Assembly: GCA_028290285.1 (NCBI GenBank)
Contig: JAQGKD010000072.1
Location: 30,929-94,928 of the forward strand
DNA: 64,000 bases
Origin: Hyphomicrobiales bacterium
GTDB taxonomy: Bacteria > Pseudomonadota > Alphaproteobacteria > Rhizobiales > Beijerinckiaceae
Reading direction: 5' to 3'
Shown here: positions 41,297-50,043 of the stretch, piece by piece
Layout of the letters: each line of letters begins with the position of its first letter
How positions within the stretch are numbered: the stretch's first letter is position 1
Program-made: the position numbers and the translations under genes
The notes under the pieces: generated by a model
What the model was told of the DNA's origin: nothing
The model's input: only the letters and a program-made list of their open reading frames with translations
Databases searched by the model: none

Positions 41297-43030
41297 ATGT
41301 GGAGTGCAAACGTGACGATCAAGACAATCGAGAATGGAACCGCAGCCGACGCTTATCTCGCATTGATGGCGGACCGCGGAGTGGACTATCTCTTCGCCAA
41401 TGCCGGCACCGACTTCGCACCATTGATCGAGGCTCTTGCGAAGGCGGAAGTCAACGGCGGCCAGTTCCCCAGGCCCGTGACGGTGCCGCACGAGAATGTC
41501 GCCGTCGGCATGGCCATGGGCTATTACCTCGTCACCGGCAGGCCCCAACTCGTGATGGTCCATGTGAATGTCGGCACCGCCAATGCGATCTGCGGCATCA
41601 TGAACGCCTGGCGCGGCAACGTTCCTATTCTCTTCAGCGCGGGACGCACACCCTACACCGAGGAAGGTGGATTGCTCGGACAGCGCAGCGGCGAAATTCA
41701 CTGGCCGCAGGAAATGCGCGACCAAGGCTCCATGCTGCGCGAATTCGTCAAATGGGACTATGAATTGCCGAATGCGCAGGTGATGGAATCCGCAATCGAT
41801 CGCGCCATCAACATCTCTATGAGCGAGCCGAAAGGCCCCATCTACCTCACCCTTCCGCGTGAAATGCTGGCGGCCCCGATCGAAACCTACAGCTACGAGT
41901 CGCCCACCCGTCATCGCACGCCGTCCGCCCCCTACCCCGATCCACGTGCGATCGACGAAGCAGCCGAGATGATCGCGCGCGCCGAGAATCCCGTCATCAT
42001 CACTTCGAGCGCGGGGCGTGACGGCGGCGATGTCGCAAAGCTTGCGGCGCTTGCGGAATGTTTCGCGATTCCCGTTACGCAGCGCAAGCCGCGTTACATG
42101 TGCCTGCCTACGGCCCACGAAATGCATCTCGGCTACAATCCCGACGCGTTCCTCGAGGCCGCCGATCTCATCATCGTTCTGGAATGTGACGTGCCGTGGA
42201 TCCCGAGCAAGAAGGCACCCGGACGCGACTGCAAGATCATCCACATCGCAGTCGATCCGCTGTTCTCGGCCTATCCGATCCGCGGCTTTGCCAGCGATCT
42301 CGGCATCACCGGGGTTCTCTCGGGTACGCTGCCGCTGCTGACGGAAGCGCTCATGTCACGCCAGGGCGCGGCACGCGACCGTATCGAAGCGCGCCGTCGC
42401 CGCCTCGCGGAAACGCGTGGCGGGCAGCGCCGCAGATGGGCGGGCCTTCTCGACACGGCGCGCGCGCAGACGCCGCTGCATCCCGCCTGGATCACGCATT
42501 GCGTCAATGAGGTGAAGGACGCAGACGCGATCCTCGTGAAGGAATCGCCTCTGACGTGGGAGCATCTCGACATGACCCTGCCGGGCACGTTCTTTTCCGC
42601 GGGTGCGGCGGGCGGACTTGGCTGGGGTCTCGGCACCGCGCTCGGCATCAAGATGGCCGCGCGTGAGCGGCAAGTCATCTGCACGGTTGGTGACGGCGCC
42701 TACATGTTCGGCAATCCCGTGCCCGCGCACTATGTGGCCAAAGCGGAAAACCTGCCAATCCTCACCATGGTCTTCAACAACCAGATGTGGGGCGCGGTGA
42801 AGCGCAACACGCACGAGGTTTATCCGGCAGGATTTGCCGCGCGCTCCAACCGCGAGCCGCTCACGTATTTCGACACGCAGCTCGCTTTCGAGAAGGCGGT
42901 CGAGACAGCCGGCGGCTACGGCGAATGCGTGACCGATCCCGCCGAAATGCCGCGCGCCCTGCAACGTGCGCTTGCTGCCATCAAGGGCGGCAATCAGGCC
43001 CTGCTGAACGTGATCTGCTCCGGGCCTTGA
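41297..43030 (+). CDS. Thiamine pyrophosphate-requiring enzyme (acetolactate synthase-like)
   Basis: VDYLFANAGTDFAPLIEAL, PHENVAVGMAMGYY, CTVGDGAYMFGNPVPAHYVAKAENLPILTMVFNNQMW TPP motif. Confidence 0.93.
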   Translation: MWSANVTIKTIENGTAADAYLALMADRGVDYLFANAGTDFAPLIEALAKAEVNGGQFPRPVTVPHENVAVGMAMGYYLVTGRPQLVMVHVNVGTANAICGIMNAWRGNVPILFSAGRTPYTEEGGLLGQRSGEIHWPQEMRDQGSMLREFVKWDYELPNAQVMESAIDRAINISMSEPKGPIYLTLPREMLAAPIETYSYESPTRHRTPSAPYPDPRAIDEAAEMIARAENPVIITSSAGRDGGDVAKLAALAECFAIPVTQRKPRYMCLPTAHEMHLGYNPDAFLEAADLIIVLECDVPWIPSKKAPGRDCKIIHIAVDPLFSAYPIRGFASDLGITGVLSGTLPLLTEALMSRQGAARDRIEARRRRLAETRGGQRRRWAGLLDTARAQTPLHPAWITHCVNEVKDADAILVKESPLTWEHLDMTLPGTFFSAGAAGGLGWGLGTALGIKMAARERQVICTVGDGAYMFGNPVPAHYVAKAENLPILTMVFNNQMWGAVKRNTHEVYPAGFAARSNREPLTYFDTQLAFEKAVETAGGYGECVTDPAEMPRALQRALAAIKGGNQALLNVICSGP

Positions 43031-43034
43031 GCCC

Positions 43035-43193
43035 TCAGTAGGTCCAGTACAACAGGAATGCGAAGAAGAAGGGAAAAGCCAGAGTCACGTATTTCAGGAG
43101 CCGGGTGAACTTGAGATAGGTCACCTCGTGTTCCTCGAAATCGGGATCTGGCTTCTCGCTGTCGAGTTCGAGTTTTTGCTCTTCCGGTGTCAT
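43035..43193 (-). CDS. Small single-TM protein (52 aa), below the ORF-track cutoff
   Basis: Manual translation MTPEEQKLELDSEKPDPDFEEHEVTYLKFTRLLKYVTLAFPFFFAFLLYWTY; acidic N-terminus plus one hydrophobic helix. Confidence 0.6.
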   Translation of the reverse strand: MTPEEQKLELDSEKPDPDFEEHEVTYLKFTRLLKYVTLAFPFFFAFLLYWTY

Positions 43194-43422
43194 CGGGCAT
43201 CTCCGATGTCATGGGTCGCCCTCCCCGTTGCCGAAAACGGGTCGCGCACCGAGCGGTTGCACCTTACACGGCAACGAGAAATGCACATGGTTGAGGGCCG
43301 TCCGGAACGTGCCCGCTTACCTTGCGCCGATTATGCAAACCGAGTTCCCGCACCGGCCTGCTCATCGGCAAACAACTGATCGCGCGTCTGGTATCACAGC
43401 ATCTACTCAAAATGGGCACTTT

Positions 43423-43440
43423 CTTACAATTCTTACATTG
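43423..43440 (+). promoter_or_regulatory. Tandem element copy 1: CTTACAATTCTTACATTG
   Basis: Identical to copy 3, one mismatch to copy 2; ends 97 nt before ATG at 43538. Confidence 0.75.
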
Positions 43441-43537
43441 CATACTCCCGATCTTCCGTTAGGTTAATAACGCCTGTAACAGATCGCAAAAGCAATATTC
43501 TATTTTTTAAGTCATTGGTAACCAAAGGCTAATTCCT

Positions 43538-44833
43538 ATGATCAGAATTCCATCCCAAATAACGACTAATTATACCCCGGTCGCCGCGGCATCGTATGCT
43601 GCATTGGCCTCGACCAAAGCAACCAATAAAACAAGTAATACGGACGCTCTATCGTCGTCGAAAAGCAACCAGGATAAAATAGACGCTTTTGTTCACATAG
43701 AAAAAAACCTCCCGATTTTTGAGGAAAAGTATGTCGATGCCCACTACATGGCCATCGCTAGATTTGCATTGAATGAAAGTTACGAGCATACTGAAAACGA
43801 TGTGACGCGCGTCTACAATAAGCTCAGAAAGATGTCGCTTAAAGACGCCATGGATTACAAGATATGGGCGAAAAACCGCAAATTTTCAGACCTGTCTTGG
43901 GCAGCTCAGTTGCCCCTCATCAGAGATGAAGTGAACCGTATGGCGCTCCACGACAAGAAATTTTCTGACGCGATAGGTGCTATTTACACGAACGTCGACA
44001 TTCTCAGAATTGCCCCGCCTGCGAAGCTGATATACGAGATGACCGAAGAGGATCAGTTCTTTCTGAAAAGGTTACGCCTTATCGATGAATGGGACCCTCG
44101 TTATTTGCCAGGCGGCTCCACGGATTTTTTCACAAGGCTTGCGAAGGAGGGAGCCGCTGCAGTGAAAAACAGCGACTCGAAATATCGAACAGGCGGGCTA
44201 CATCTTCTTGTTTCTAGGGACAAGAAGACTATAATAAGTGTTGAAGGCGGGCCGTGGGACCATACTTATAACGCAGCAGGCAACAAGTCGCTTCCTCTGT
44301 TGCGAGCTGACAAGGACAATACATATAAGGATGCGGCTGTCGTAGCGGCGGCTCTTCAGGGTGGGTATAGTATTTCGAGACTGGTGAAAGCAGGCTATCG
44401 AGAGAGAACGATCGTCAACGCCCTCGAGTTACTCGGAATATCAAACCGGCAAATCAAAGTTTATACAGAAGAGGCGGTAATTCACCATGCCTTCAACAAT
44501 GTCTTGCTGGATGCAGTCGGTAAAAAATTGCGATCCCTTTTGACCAATGTTTTAAGGATAAGATCGGCAATAGACGGTTTTAATCTCGAAACACCACAGT
44601 TTAAGCTATATTCGTTGGCGGGAGCCTTGAGTTCTGTCAAGACAGGCATGGCCAGAGGTATATTACTGCTTACAAAAACTTATACAAAATTTATGTACAG
44701 CCTGCCGGTTCAGCTAGATCTGAAGCCGCCTGTTTTCAAGATGAAAGGGGGTAAGATAAATTGGCATGATGGGCACGCAGAGGCGTGGAAAATGATGAAG
44801 AGTATTCAAATCAGCATCGCTTCCCCGCGTTGA
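43538..44833 (+). CDS. Unknown 431-aa protein, paralogue of 45211..46503
   Basis: Low-GC ORF; shares IYTxVxI, EWDPxxL and NALELLGISNRQI blocks with the next gene. Confidence 0.85.
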   Translation: MIRIPSQITTNYTPVAAASYAALASTKATNKTSNTDALSSSKSNQDKIDAFVHIEKNLPIFEEKYVDAHYMAIARFALNESYEHTENDVTRVYNKLRKMSLKDAMDYKIWAKNRKFSDLSWAAQLPLIRDEVNRMALHDKKFSDAIGAIYTNVDILRIAPPAKLIYEMTEEDQFFLKRLRLIDEWDPRYLPGGSTDFFTRLAKEGAAAVKNSDSKYRTGGLHLLVSRDKKTIISVEGGPWDHTYNAAGNKSLPLLRADKDNTYKDAAVVAAALQGGYSISRLVKAGYRERTIVNALELLGISNRQIKVYTEEAVIHHAFNNVLLDAVGKKLRSLLTNVLRIRSAIDGFNLETPQFKLYSLAGALSSVKTGMARGILLLTKTYTKFMYSLPVQLDLKPPVFKMKGGKINWHDGHAEAWKMMKSIQISIASPR

Positions 44834-44837
44834 AGCC

Positions 44838-44878
44838 AGTCTACGCTGGCGTAGCAGTCTGCTGCGCCAGCGTAGACT
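44838..44878. repeat. Inverted repeat (14-bp perfect arms) after the first paralogue's stop codon
   Basis: AGTCTACGCTGGCG (44838-44851) and CGCCAGCGTAGACT (44865-44878), 13-nt spacer that also partly self-pairs. Confidence 0.85.
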
Positions 44879-45090
44879 ACATGCATGATCTCAAGCCCAG
44901 GTTCCCCCTTCGCGCGGGCCCGCGCGCGCCACCTCTCAACCCCGCCCGGTCCGCGCCAGGGCGATTTGAGGCGGCAGGAGCTTTCCACGGCCACAACCTC
45001 TCGGATGAGATGATCCTGCCTCGTGAATCACCTCCCATTCCGGCCTAACGAAACCGATACGCGCCAGCGGCGCCTGCATCGACCTCATTT

Positions 45091-45108
45091 CTTACAAATC
45101 TTACATTG
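45091..45108 (+). promoter_or_regulatory. Tandem element copy 2: CTTACAAATCTTACATTG
   Basis: 17/18 identity to copies 1 and 3; ends 102 nt before ATG at 45211. Confidence 0.75.
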
Positions 45109-45210
45109 CGTCAGGCAGGAAACTACGCTTACGCTAGAAGAGGTCCAACATGGTAGAGCGACTGTTTAGGCTAACCATTATTACAGCATTTACAATTCGA
45201 GAGAATTAAT

Positions 45211-46503
45211 ATGATCACAACAATCGAAATAAGTAATCCTGTGAACCTCCCGGTCGGCATGGACCCATCTGCGGCATGGACAGACGCCGCAGGAACCGTG
45301 ACCCAACCTGACGCGACAACCGATTCAGCAGCATCCTCTCCTATCAAAGCATTCAATGACATTGAAAAGAAACTCAAGATCTTCGAGGCGGAGTATACCG
45401 AGGCTCACTATTGGGCGATCGTCAAGTACCTCCAGGATCAGATCGCTCCCGAAAACCGGACGTCTTCCGATCAATGGATCTATAAGCAAATCCGCGCAGT
45501 ACCTCTCGCATCTGCTGAGCGCTTCATTGTAGAGACGTGGGAGAAGCCATTCGCATGGTTGGACGCGGATCAAAAGCTCGATTGGGTCCGGAAAGCAATG
45601 GCCGATCGCGACACTGCTAATTCCAAATTGTCGGATGCTGTCGACTCGATTTACACGGACGTCGGGATTTTCGATAAAACGTCGCCCGTTAAGATGTACG
45701 AATTCGACAAAAATGATCGGAAGCTTTTGCAAAGAATAGACAGGGTTGCTGAATGGGACCCAAACCTCTTGGGATCCGAACGTATTTCTCATATCAAAAG
45801 ATTGGTTCAGGCGGGTAAGGACCTGGCCAAGACCATGATCGAGCCGCCGCGTGGCAAGCCGCCTTACACCGCTAAACTGCATTTCGCTGTAATTCACTTC
45901 CACGGCGGGCTCTGGGGTCCGGGTCTTACAATGCTCCCGGCATCCCTGTTTCCGAGGCTTGTCGTCAACGGCCTTTCGGATCTCCAGGCTGCCATAAAAT
46001 GCGCTGACAGGCTGAGTAAAGGAACTACGACTCTGCAGCTTGAGGCATTTAATAACACCCCGGAAACGACGATCATCAATGCGCTGGAGCTTTTGGGGAT
46101 CTCCAACCGACAGATAACTATATATAGCCGGCAGGCTGCGGCGCTCAGAGCTTTTGCGGTAGTTCCTATTGTGCGGCGTGGTTTGCAAACCGCGCAGGCG
46201 CTCACGCATGCGATGAGAATGCGAGCAAAAGTCTTGGGCTATGAAGTCGGGACGGTTTACGCAGATCAGCCCTATTCCATGGAGAATGCAGTTGGCGCTG
46301 TAGAGGACGGGATAAGACTATATGGGGGGTACCTTGCCCCACAGATGACAGCCAACCACTTTTTGTGGGGTTCGAGCATCGGCTATGGTTACCCTGGCAG
46401 TGCCGTCTTTGGCGGAATACGTTTCCAGAACGCCAATTGGGCTAAAGGTGCACATGAAACCCAGGTGCTTCTTAGATCGACGCGGATGTTCTGGACGCAT
46501 TAG
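45211..46503 (+). CDS. Unknown 430-aa protein, paralogue of 43538..44833
   Basis: TIINALELLGISNRQITIYSRQAAALRAF aligns with TIVNALELLGISNRQIKVYTEEAVIHHAF; same length and N-terminal architecture. Confidence 0.85.
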   Translation: MITTIEISNPVNLPVGMDPSAAWTDAAGTVTQPDATTDSAASSPIKAFNDIEKKLKIFEAEYTEAHYWAIVKYLQDQIAPENRTSSDQWIYKQIRAVPLASAERFIVETWEKPFAWLDADQKLDWVRKAMADRDTANSKLSDAVDSIYTDVGIFDKTSPVKMYEFDKNDRKLLQRIDRVAEWDPNLLGSERISHIKRLVQAGKDLAKTMIEPPRGKPPYTAKLHFAVIHFHGGLWGPGLTMLPASLFPRLVVNGLSDLQAAIKCADRLSKGTTTLQLEAFNNTPETTIINALELLGISNRQITIYSRQAAALRAFAVVPIVRRGLQTAQALTHAMRMRAKVLGYEVGTVYADQPYSMENAVGAVEDGIRLYGGYLAPQMTANHFLWGSSIGYGYPGSAVFGGIRFQNANWAKGAHETQVLLRSTRMFWTH

Positions 46504-46568
46504 GCCCGGGATGTTTTGCAGAGGATCAAGGCTGATCGCGGGTGTCCTTTGGCTGATGCTCGCTACGC

Positions 46569-46793
46569 TCAGGCCTTGTCCCCGGCCACATGGGCCTTGC
46601 GAAAAGCTTCGGCCATGCCAGAGATGATCGCGCGGGAGAGCCCATGGGTTTCCTCGCGCGCGAGACGGTCGAGGTTCTCGATGAACCAACTCGCCTCGAC
46701 TGCGCCCGATCTGATCAGCCCATCCATCAGCAGGCCGTTGATGCGCAGAAGCGCCAGCGTTTCCGGGCTGATCTGTTCTTTCGTCGCCATCAA
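46569..46793 (-). CDS. Hypothetical protein (74 aa)
   Basis: Helical small ORF with normal GC; no family recognised. Confidence 0.6.
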   Translation of the reverse strand: MMATKEQISPETLALLRINGLLMDGLIRSGAVEASWFIENLDRLAREETHGLSRAIISGMAEAFRKAHVAGDKA

Positions 46794-46820
46794 AATTATC
46801 CCTGTCTGTTACAGAAGGTG

Positions 46821-47168
46821 TCAGCCGTGCGGCTTGAACTGGTCGAGCTTGAGAACCTGCTGACGCCCGATCCAGATGGCCCGCTCCGCGTGGTCGGTAA
46901 GTTCGTCACCTGTCTCGGGGTGCAGGAACACAGTCAGCAGACCATGATTGAGCATAAGCCAGGGCACAAGGGTGGGAAACAGGTCCGCGTCGAAAGCGAC
47001 CTGGAACATCGCCGAGGGATGGGGGCCCACAGGGTGATCGTGCCAGCGGCCATATCGGCCCTGTGAAAAGAGCGCTTCCATTTCTTTGCGGAGCGTTTCG
47101 GCGAAGCTGCGCGTATCAGCCTCGTAATAAATGTGGGCGTGATAGTCCCTGATTGCATCCAAGCCCAT
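46821..47168 (-). CDS. DOPA 4,5-dioxygenase family protein
   Basis: IRDYHAHIYYEADTRSFAETLRKE...GRWHDHPVGPHPSAMFQVAF...NHGLLTVFLHPETGDELTDHAERAIWIG. Confidence 0.9.
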   Translation of the reverse strand: MGLDAIRDYHAHIYYEADTRSFAETLRKEMEALFSQGRYGRWHDHPVGPHPSAMFQVAFDADLFPTLVPWLMLNHGLLTVFLHPETGDELTDHAERAIWIGRQQVLKLDQFKPHG

Positions 47169-47345
47169 TGTCCCCTCCGCGCATCGAGAAACCCCCGCAT
47201 AGCATAAGCGCGCTGCCTTGCGGGACAAGTCGTTGGTGGTCTCAACCATTCGTTAACCGACGCGACTGGCCCGGCTCGCTCAGCGGAACCATCGTCAGCG
47301 AGGCTAGTTTGAAGTCGTGTCTTCGAAAACGAAAAGGAGAACGAC

Positions 47346-47756
47346 ATGCGTAAGTCCCTTATTCTTGCCTCTACTCTTCTTGCGGCGTCCGGCTTCATCG
47401 GCGTTGCCCAGGCTCAGAATGGCGGCGCAGCTGCTGGCGCGACGACGGGCGCAGTCGGGGGCGCAATTGTCGGCGGTCCCGTCGGCGCGGTGGTCGGGGG
47501 TGTCGGCGGCGCAATCGTCGGCGGCCTTTCCGATCGCGACGAGCCGCGCTTCCGCGAGTATGTCGTGAAGGAGAAGCGCCCCTCCTACACCTACAGGGAA
47601 GACGTTCGAGTCGGCGCGGAACTGCCGTCGAGCGGCGTAACCTATTACGAAGTTCCGGCCGAATATGGCGTCAAGAACTACCGCTACACGGTTGTGAACA
47701 ATCGTACCGTCCTGGTCGATCCCAAGACGCATCGCATCGTTCAGATCGTGCAGTAA
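47346..47756 (+). CDS. DUF1236 family exported protein
   Basis: Signal peptide ending AQA, Gly/Ala-rich region, C-terminal VTYYEVPAEYGVKNYRYTVVNNRTVLVDPKTHRIVQIVQ. Confidence 0.85.
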   Translation: MRKSLILASTLLAASGFIGVAQAQNGGAAAGATTGAVGGAIVGGPVGAVVGGVGGAIVGGLSDRDEPRFREYVVKEKRPSYTYREDVRVGAELPSSGVTYYEVPAEYGVKNYRYTVVNNRTVLVDPKTHRIVQIVQ

Positions 47757-47776
47757 ATTACATTCAGCTTTGAATG

Positions 47777-47806
47777 AACCTCCGCCGGAAACGGCGGAGG
47801 TTTTTC
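47777..47806 (+). terminator. Rho-independent terminator
   Basis: 10-bp stem AACCTCCGCC / GGCGGAGGTT followed by TTTTC. Confidence 0.88.
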
Positions 47807-47817
47807 TTTGCGATGCG

Positions 47818-48846
47818 TCACGTCTCCTCAGTGCTGCCCTCGGCCTGCGCCTCCACCTCTGAATTGAGTTCGGCGCCGACCATGATGACGATCACGGAAA
47901 TCCAGATCCAGGTCAGGAAGCCGATCACCGCGCCCAGCGTGCCATAGGTTTCGTTGTAGCTGCCGAAATTCGCTGCGTACCAGGAAAACGCCGCAGACGC
48001 CGCGATCCACGTGATACCTGCGAAGGCACTACCGACGGTTATCCAGCGCCATCTTGGCTTCTTCCGCGTCGGGCCGAAACGGTAAAGCAGGGCCAGGGCC
48101 AGTCCCAGCGCAACGAGGAGAACCGGCCAGCGCAGCCACTGCAGAACTGCTTCGACGGCGGGGCCTAGCGCGACAAACTTGAGGACGATAGGCACGACGA
48201 TGGCAGCCGAAATCGCGAACAAGGCGAACACGAGCATGCCCGCGGTAAACGCAAGCGACGTCGCGTTCAGCGCGATGAAGCCGCGACTTTCCTTCTCTCC
48301 GTAAGCGACGTTCAGCGCATCGAACAGCGCCTTCATTCCCGCATTGGCACTCCAGATGGAGGTTGCGAGACCCATCGCCAGCGCAAAGCCCAGGCTGCCA
48401 TGTCCCTTGCTGACGATGCGCTCGATTTGCCCGCTCAGCACATCCAGCGCTCCGCCTGGAACGAAGCTCGCGATGGACGAAAGATGCTGCTGAATCGTAG
48501 CGGGATCAGCGAACAGGCCGTAGATGGAAACAAGCGCGGTCACGGCAGGAAAGATTGCGAGCAGCACATAGAAGGTCACGCCTGCCGCGACCGCCAGAAC
48601 ACGGTCGTTGCCGATCTCCTCATACACCCGCCAGAGAATATCCTTCCAGCCCGGTGCTGGAATATCGGCGGGCGTTTGCGCACCCTCACCAGCTGTGCTG
48701 CTGGGCTTGGGCTCGCCTTGAGGGGACGAGGCAGGCGCAGAAGCCCCGCCCAACGCGCGTTGCGCAATCATCAATCCGCCGAGCGCGATCGCCGCCCGGC
48801 CGAGCACCTTGAGGTCGGAACCTGAACTTTGTTTAACCGCTTGCAT
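47818..48846 (-). CDS. YihY/BrkB family inner membrane protein
   Basis: RVYEEIGNDRVLAVAAGVTFYVLLAIFPAVTALVSIYGLFADP and YNETYGTLGAVIGFLTWIWISVIVIMVGAELNSEVE. Confidence 0.93.
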   Translation of the reverse strand: MQAVKQSSGSDLKVLGRAAIALGGLMIAQRALGGASAPASSPQGEPKPSSTAGEGAQTPADIPAPGWKDILWRVYEEIGNDRVLAVAAGVTFYVLLAIFPAVTALVSIYGLFADPATIQQHLSSIASFVPGGALDVLSGQIERIVSKGHGSLGFALAMGLATSIWSANAGMKALFDALNVAYGEKESRGFIALNATSLAFTAGMLVFALFAISAAIVVPIVLKFVALGPAVEAVLQWLRWPVLLVALGLALALLYRFGPTRKKPRWRWITVGSAFAGITWIAASAAFSWYAANFGSYNETYGTLGAVIGFLTWIWISVIVIMVGAELNSEVEAQAEGSTEET

Positions 48847-49020
48847 ACAGACGCTCCCATGTGCGTCTGAAACCTGCCGGAGTAACAATCGTTTCAATTG
48901 AAGTTCAAAGGCCTGGCCTTGAAAATGATGCAGATAAACCCAATATGAGGTTCAGCCCCACGGAAGGGCAGATCCTGCCACTGGCCGCTTTCGGGCGGCC
49001 ACTTTTTTGGCAGGCAGGCC

Positions 49021-50034
49021 TCAACCCTGCGCCAGCAGTCCCTCAGCGTTTGTGCGCAGAATTTGCTGCGTCTCGCCGGCGTCGAACCCGCATGACGCGA
49101 TAAATTCATGCGGCTTGCGATCTCCCACCGGATAGTCCGTGCCCAGCACGACACGGTCGATTCCGACCTTGCCGACCAGCACACGCATGGCCTCTGAATC
49201 ATAGACGCAGCTGTCGTACCAGAGCATCTTCAGGTACTCGGCGGGCGAGCGTTTCATGTGCACACGGGTCGAGGGCTTTTCGAGGTAATTGCGCTCGATC
49301 CGCCCCATGTAATAGGGCATGTAGCCGCCGCCATGCGACATGCAGATGCGCAATTTCAGAAAGCTCTCCAGCACGCCTTCATACATGAGGGAGGCAATCG
49401 CCATCGCCTCTTCAAAGGACTGGCCGATGCTGTTCCAGAGAAAGTGCTTGCGGAAGCGCACGTCGTGATTACCAGCGGGATGAATGTAGACGAGCGCGCC
49501 GAGATCTTCAGCAGCCTCCCAGAACGGTCGCAGACGGGCATCGCCAATTTCCATCTCGCCCGCCTGCGTGGAAATGCCAACGCCGCGCAGCCCGAGTTCG
49601 CCCATGCAGCGCCGCAATTCCTCCACGGCCAGATCGGGCGCGTGAAGCGGCACGCCGCCGATGCCAACGAAGCGGCGCGGATCGCGCGCCACCATCTGCG
49701 CCATCTGGTCGTTCGACCGCCGCTCCAGCGCAAGGCTCTCGCGCGGCGACGCGTACAGGCTGCTTTGATGCACGAGGCTGGCGGACAGGACCTGCACGCC
49801 GACGCCCATCTTGTCCATAAGGGTGAGCCGTTCGCTCATGTCCGCCATCGCCCGGCACACGGACTCAGCGCGCTGGCGCCCCTGCTCGCGCGCCGCATCG
49901 CTGATCGCAGCGCCCTCCATGGGCAGCGTGAACAGGCTGTGCGCCTGCGTCTGCGCATAAATGTCGGGCATCAGCACATGCGCGTGCACGTCGATAGCGC
50001 CGGGTGCAAGGGACTGATTTTCGCCGATCGTCAT
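49021..50034 (-). CDS. Amidohydrolase family protein (ACMSD-like)
   Basis: AIDVHAHVLMPDIYA, MSHGGGYMPYYMGR, VVLGTDYPVG. Confidence 0.92.
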   Translation of the reverse strand: MTIGENQSLAPGAIDVHAHVLMPDIYAQTQAHSLFTLPMEGAAISDAAREQGRQRAESVCRAMADMSERLTLMDKMGVGVQVLSASLVHQSSLYASPRESLALERRSNDQMAQMVARDPRRFVGIGGVPLHAPDLAVEELRRCMGELGLRGVGISTQAGEMEIGDARLRPFWEAAEDLGALVYIHPAGNHDVRFRKHFLWNSIGQSFEEAMAIASLMYEGVLESFLKLRICMSHGGGYMPYYMGRIERNYLEKPSTRVHMKRSPAEYLKMLWYDSCVYDSEAMRVLVGKVGIDRVVLGTDYPVGDRKPHEFIASCGFDAGETQQILRTNAEGLLAQG

Positions 50035-50043
50035 TCTGCCCCC

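Noticed and set aside
44838-44878. Palindrome as transposon end or attachment site
   Set aside because: No second copy, target duplication or transposase/integrase seen; kept only as an unexplained inverted repeat
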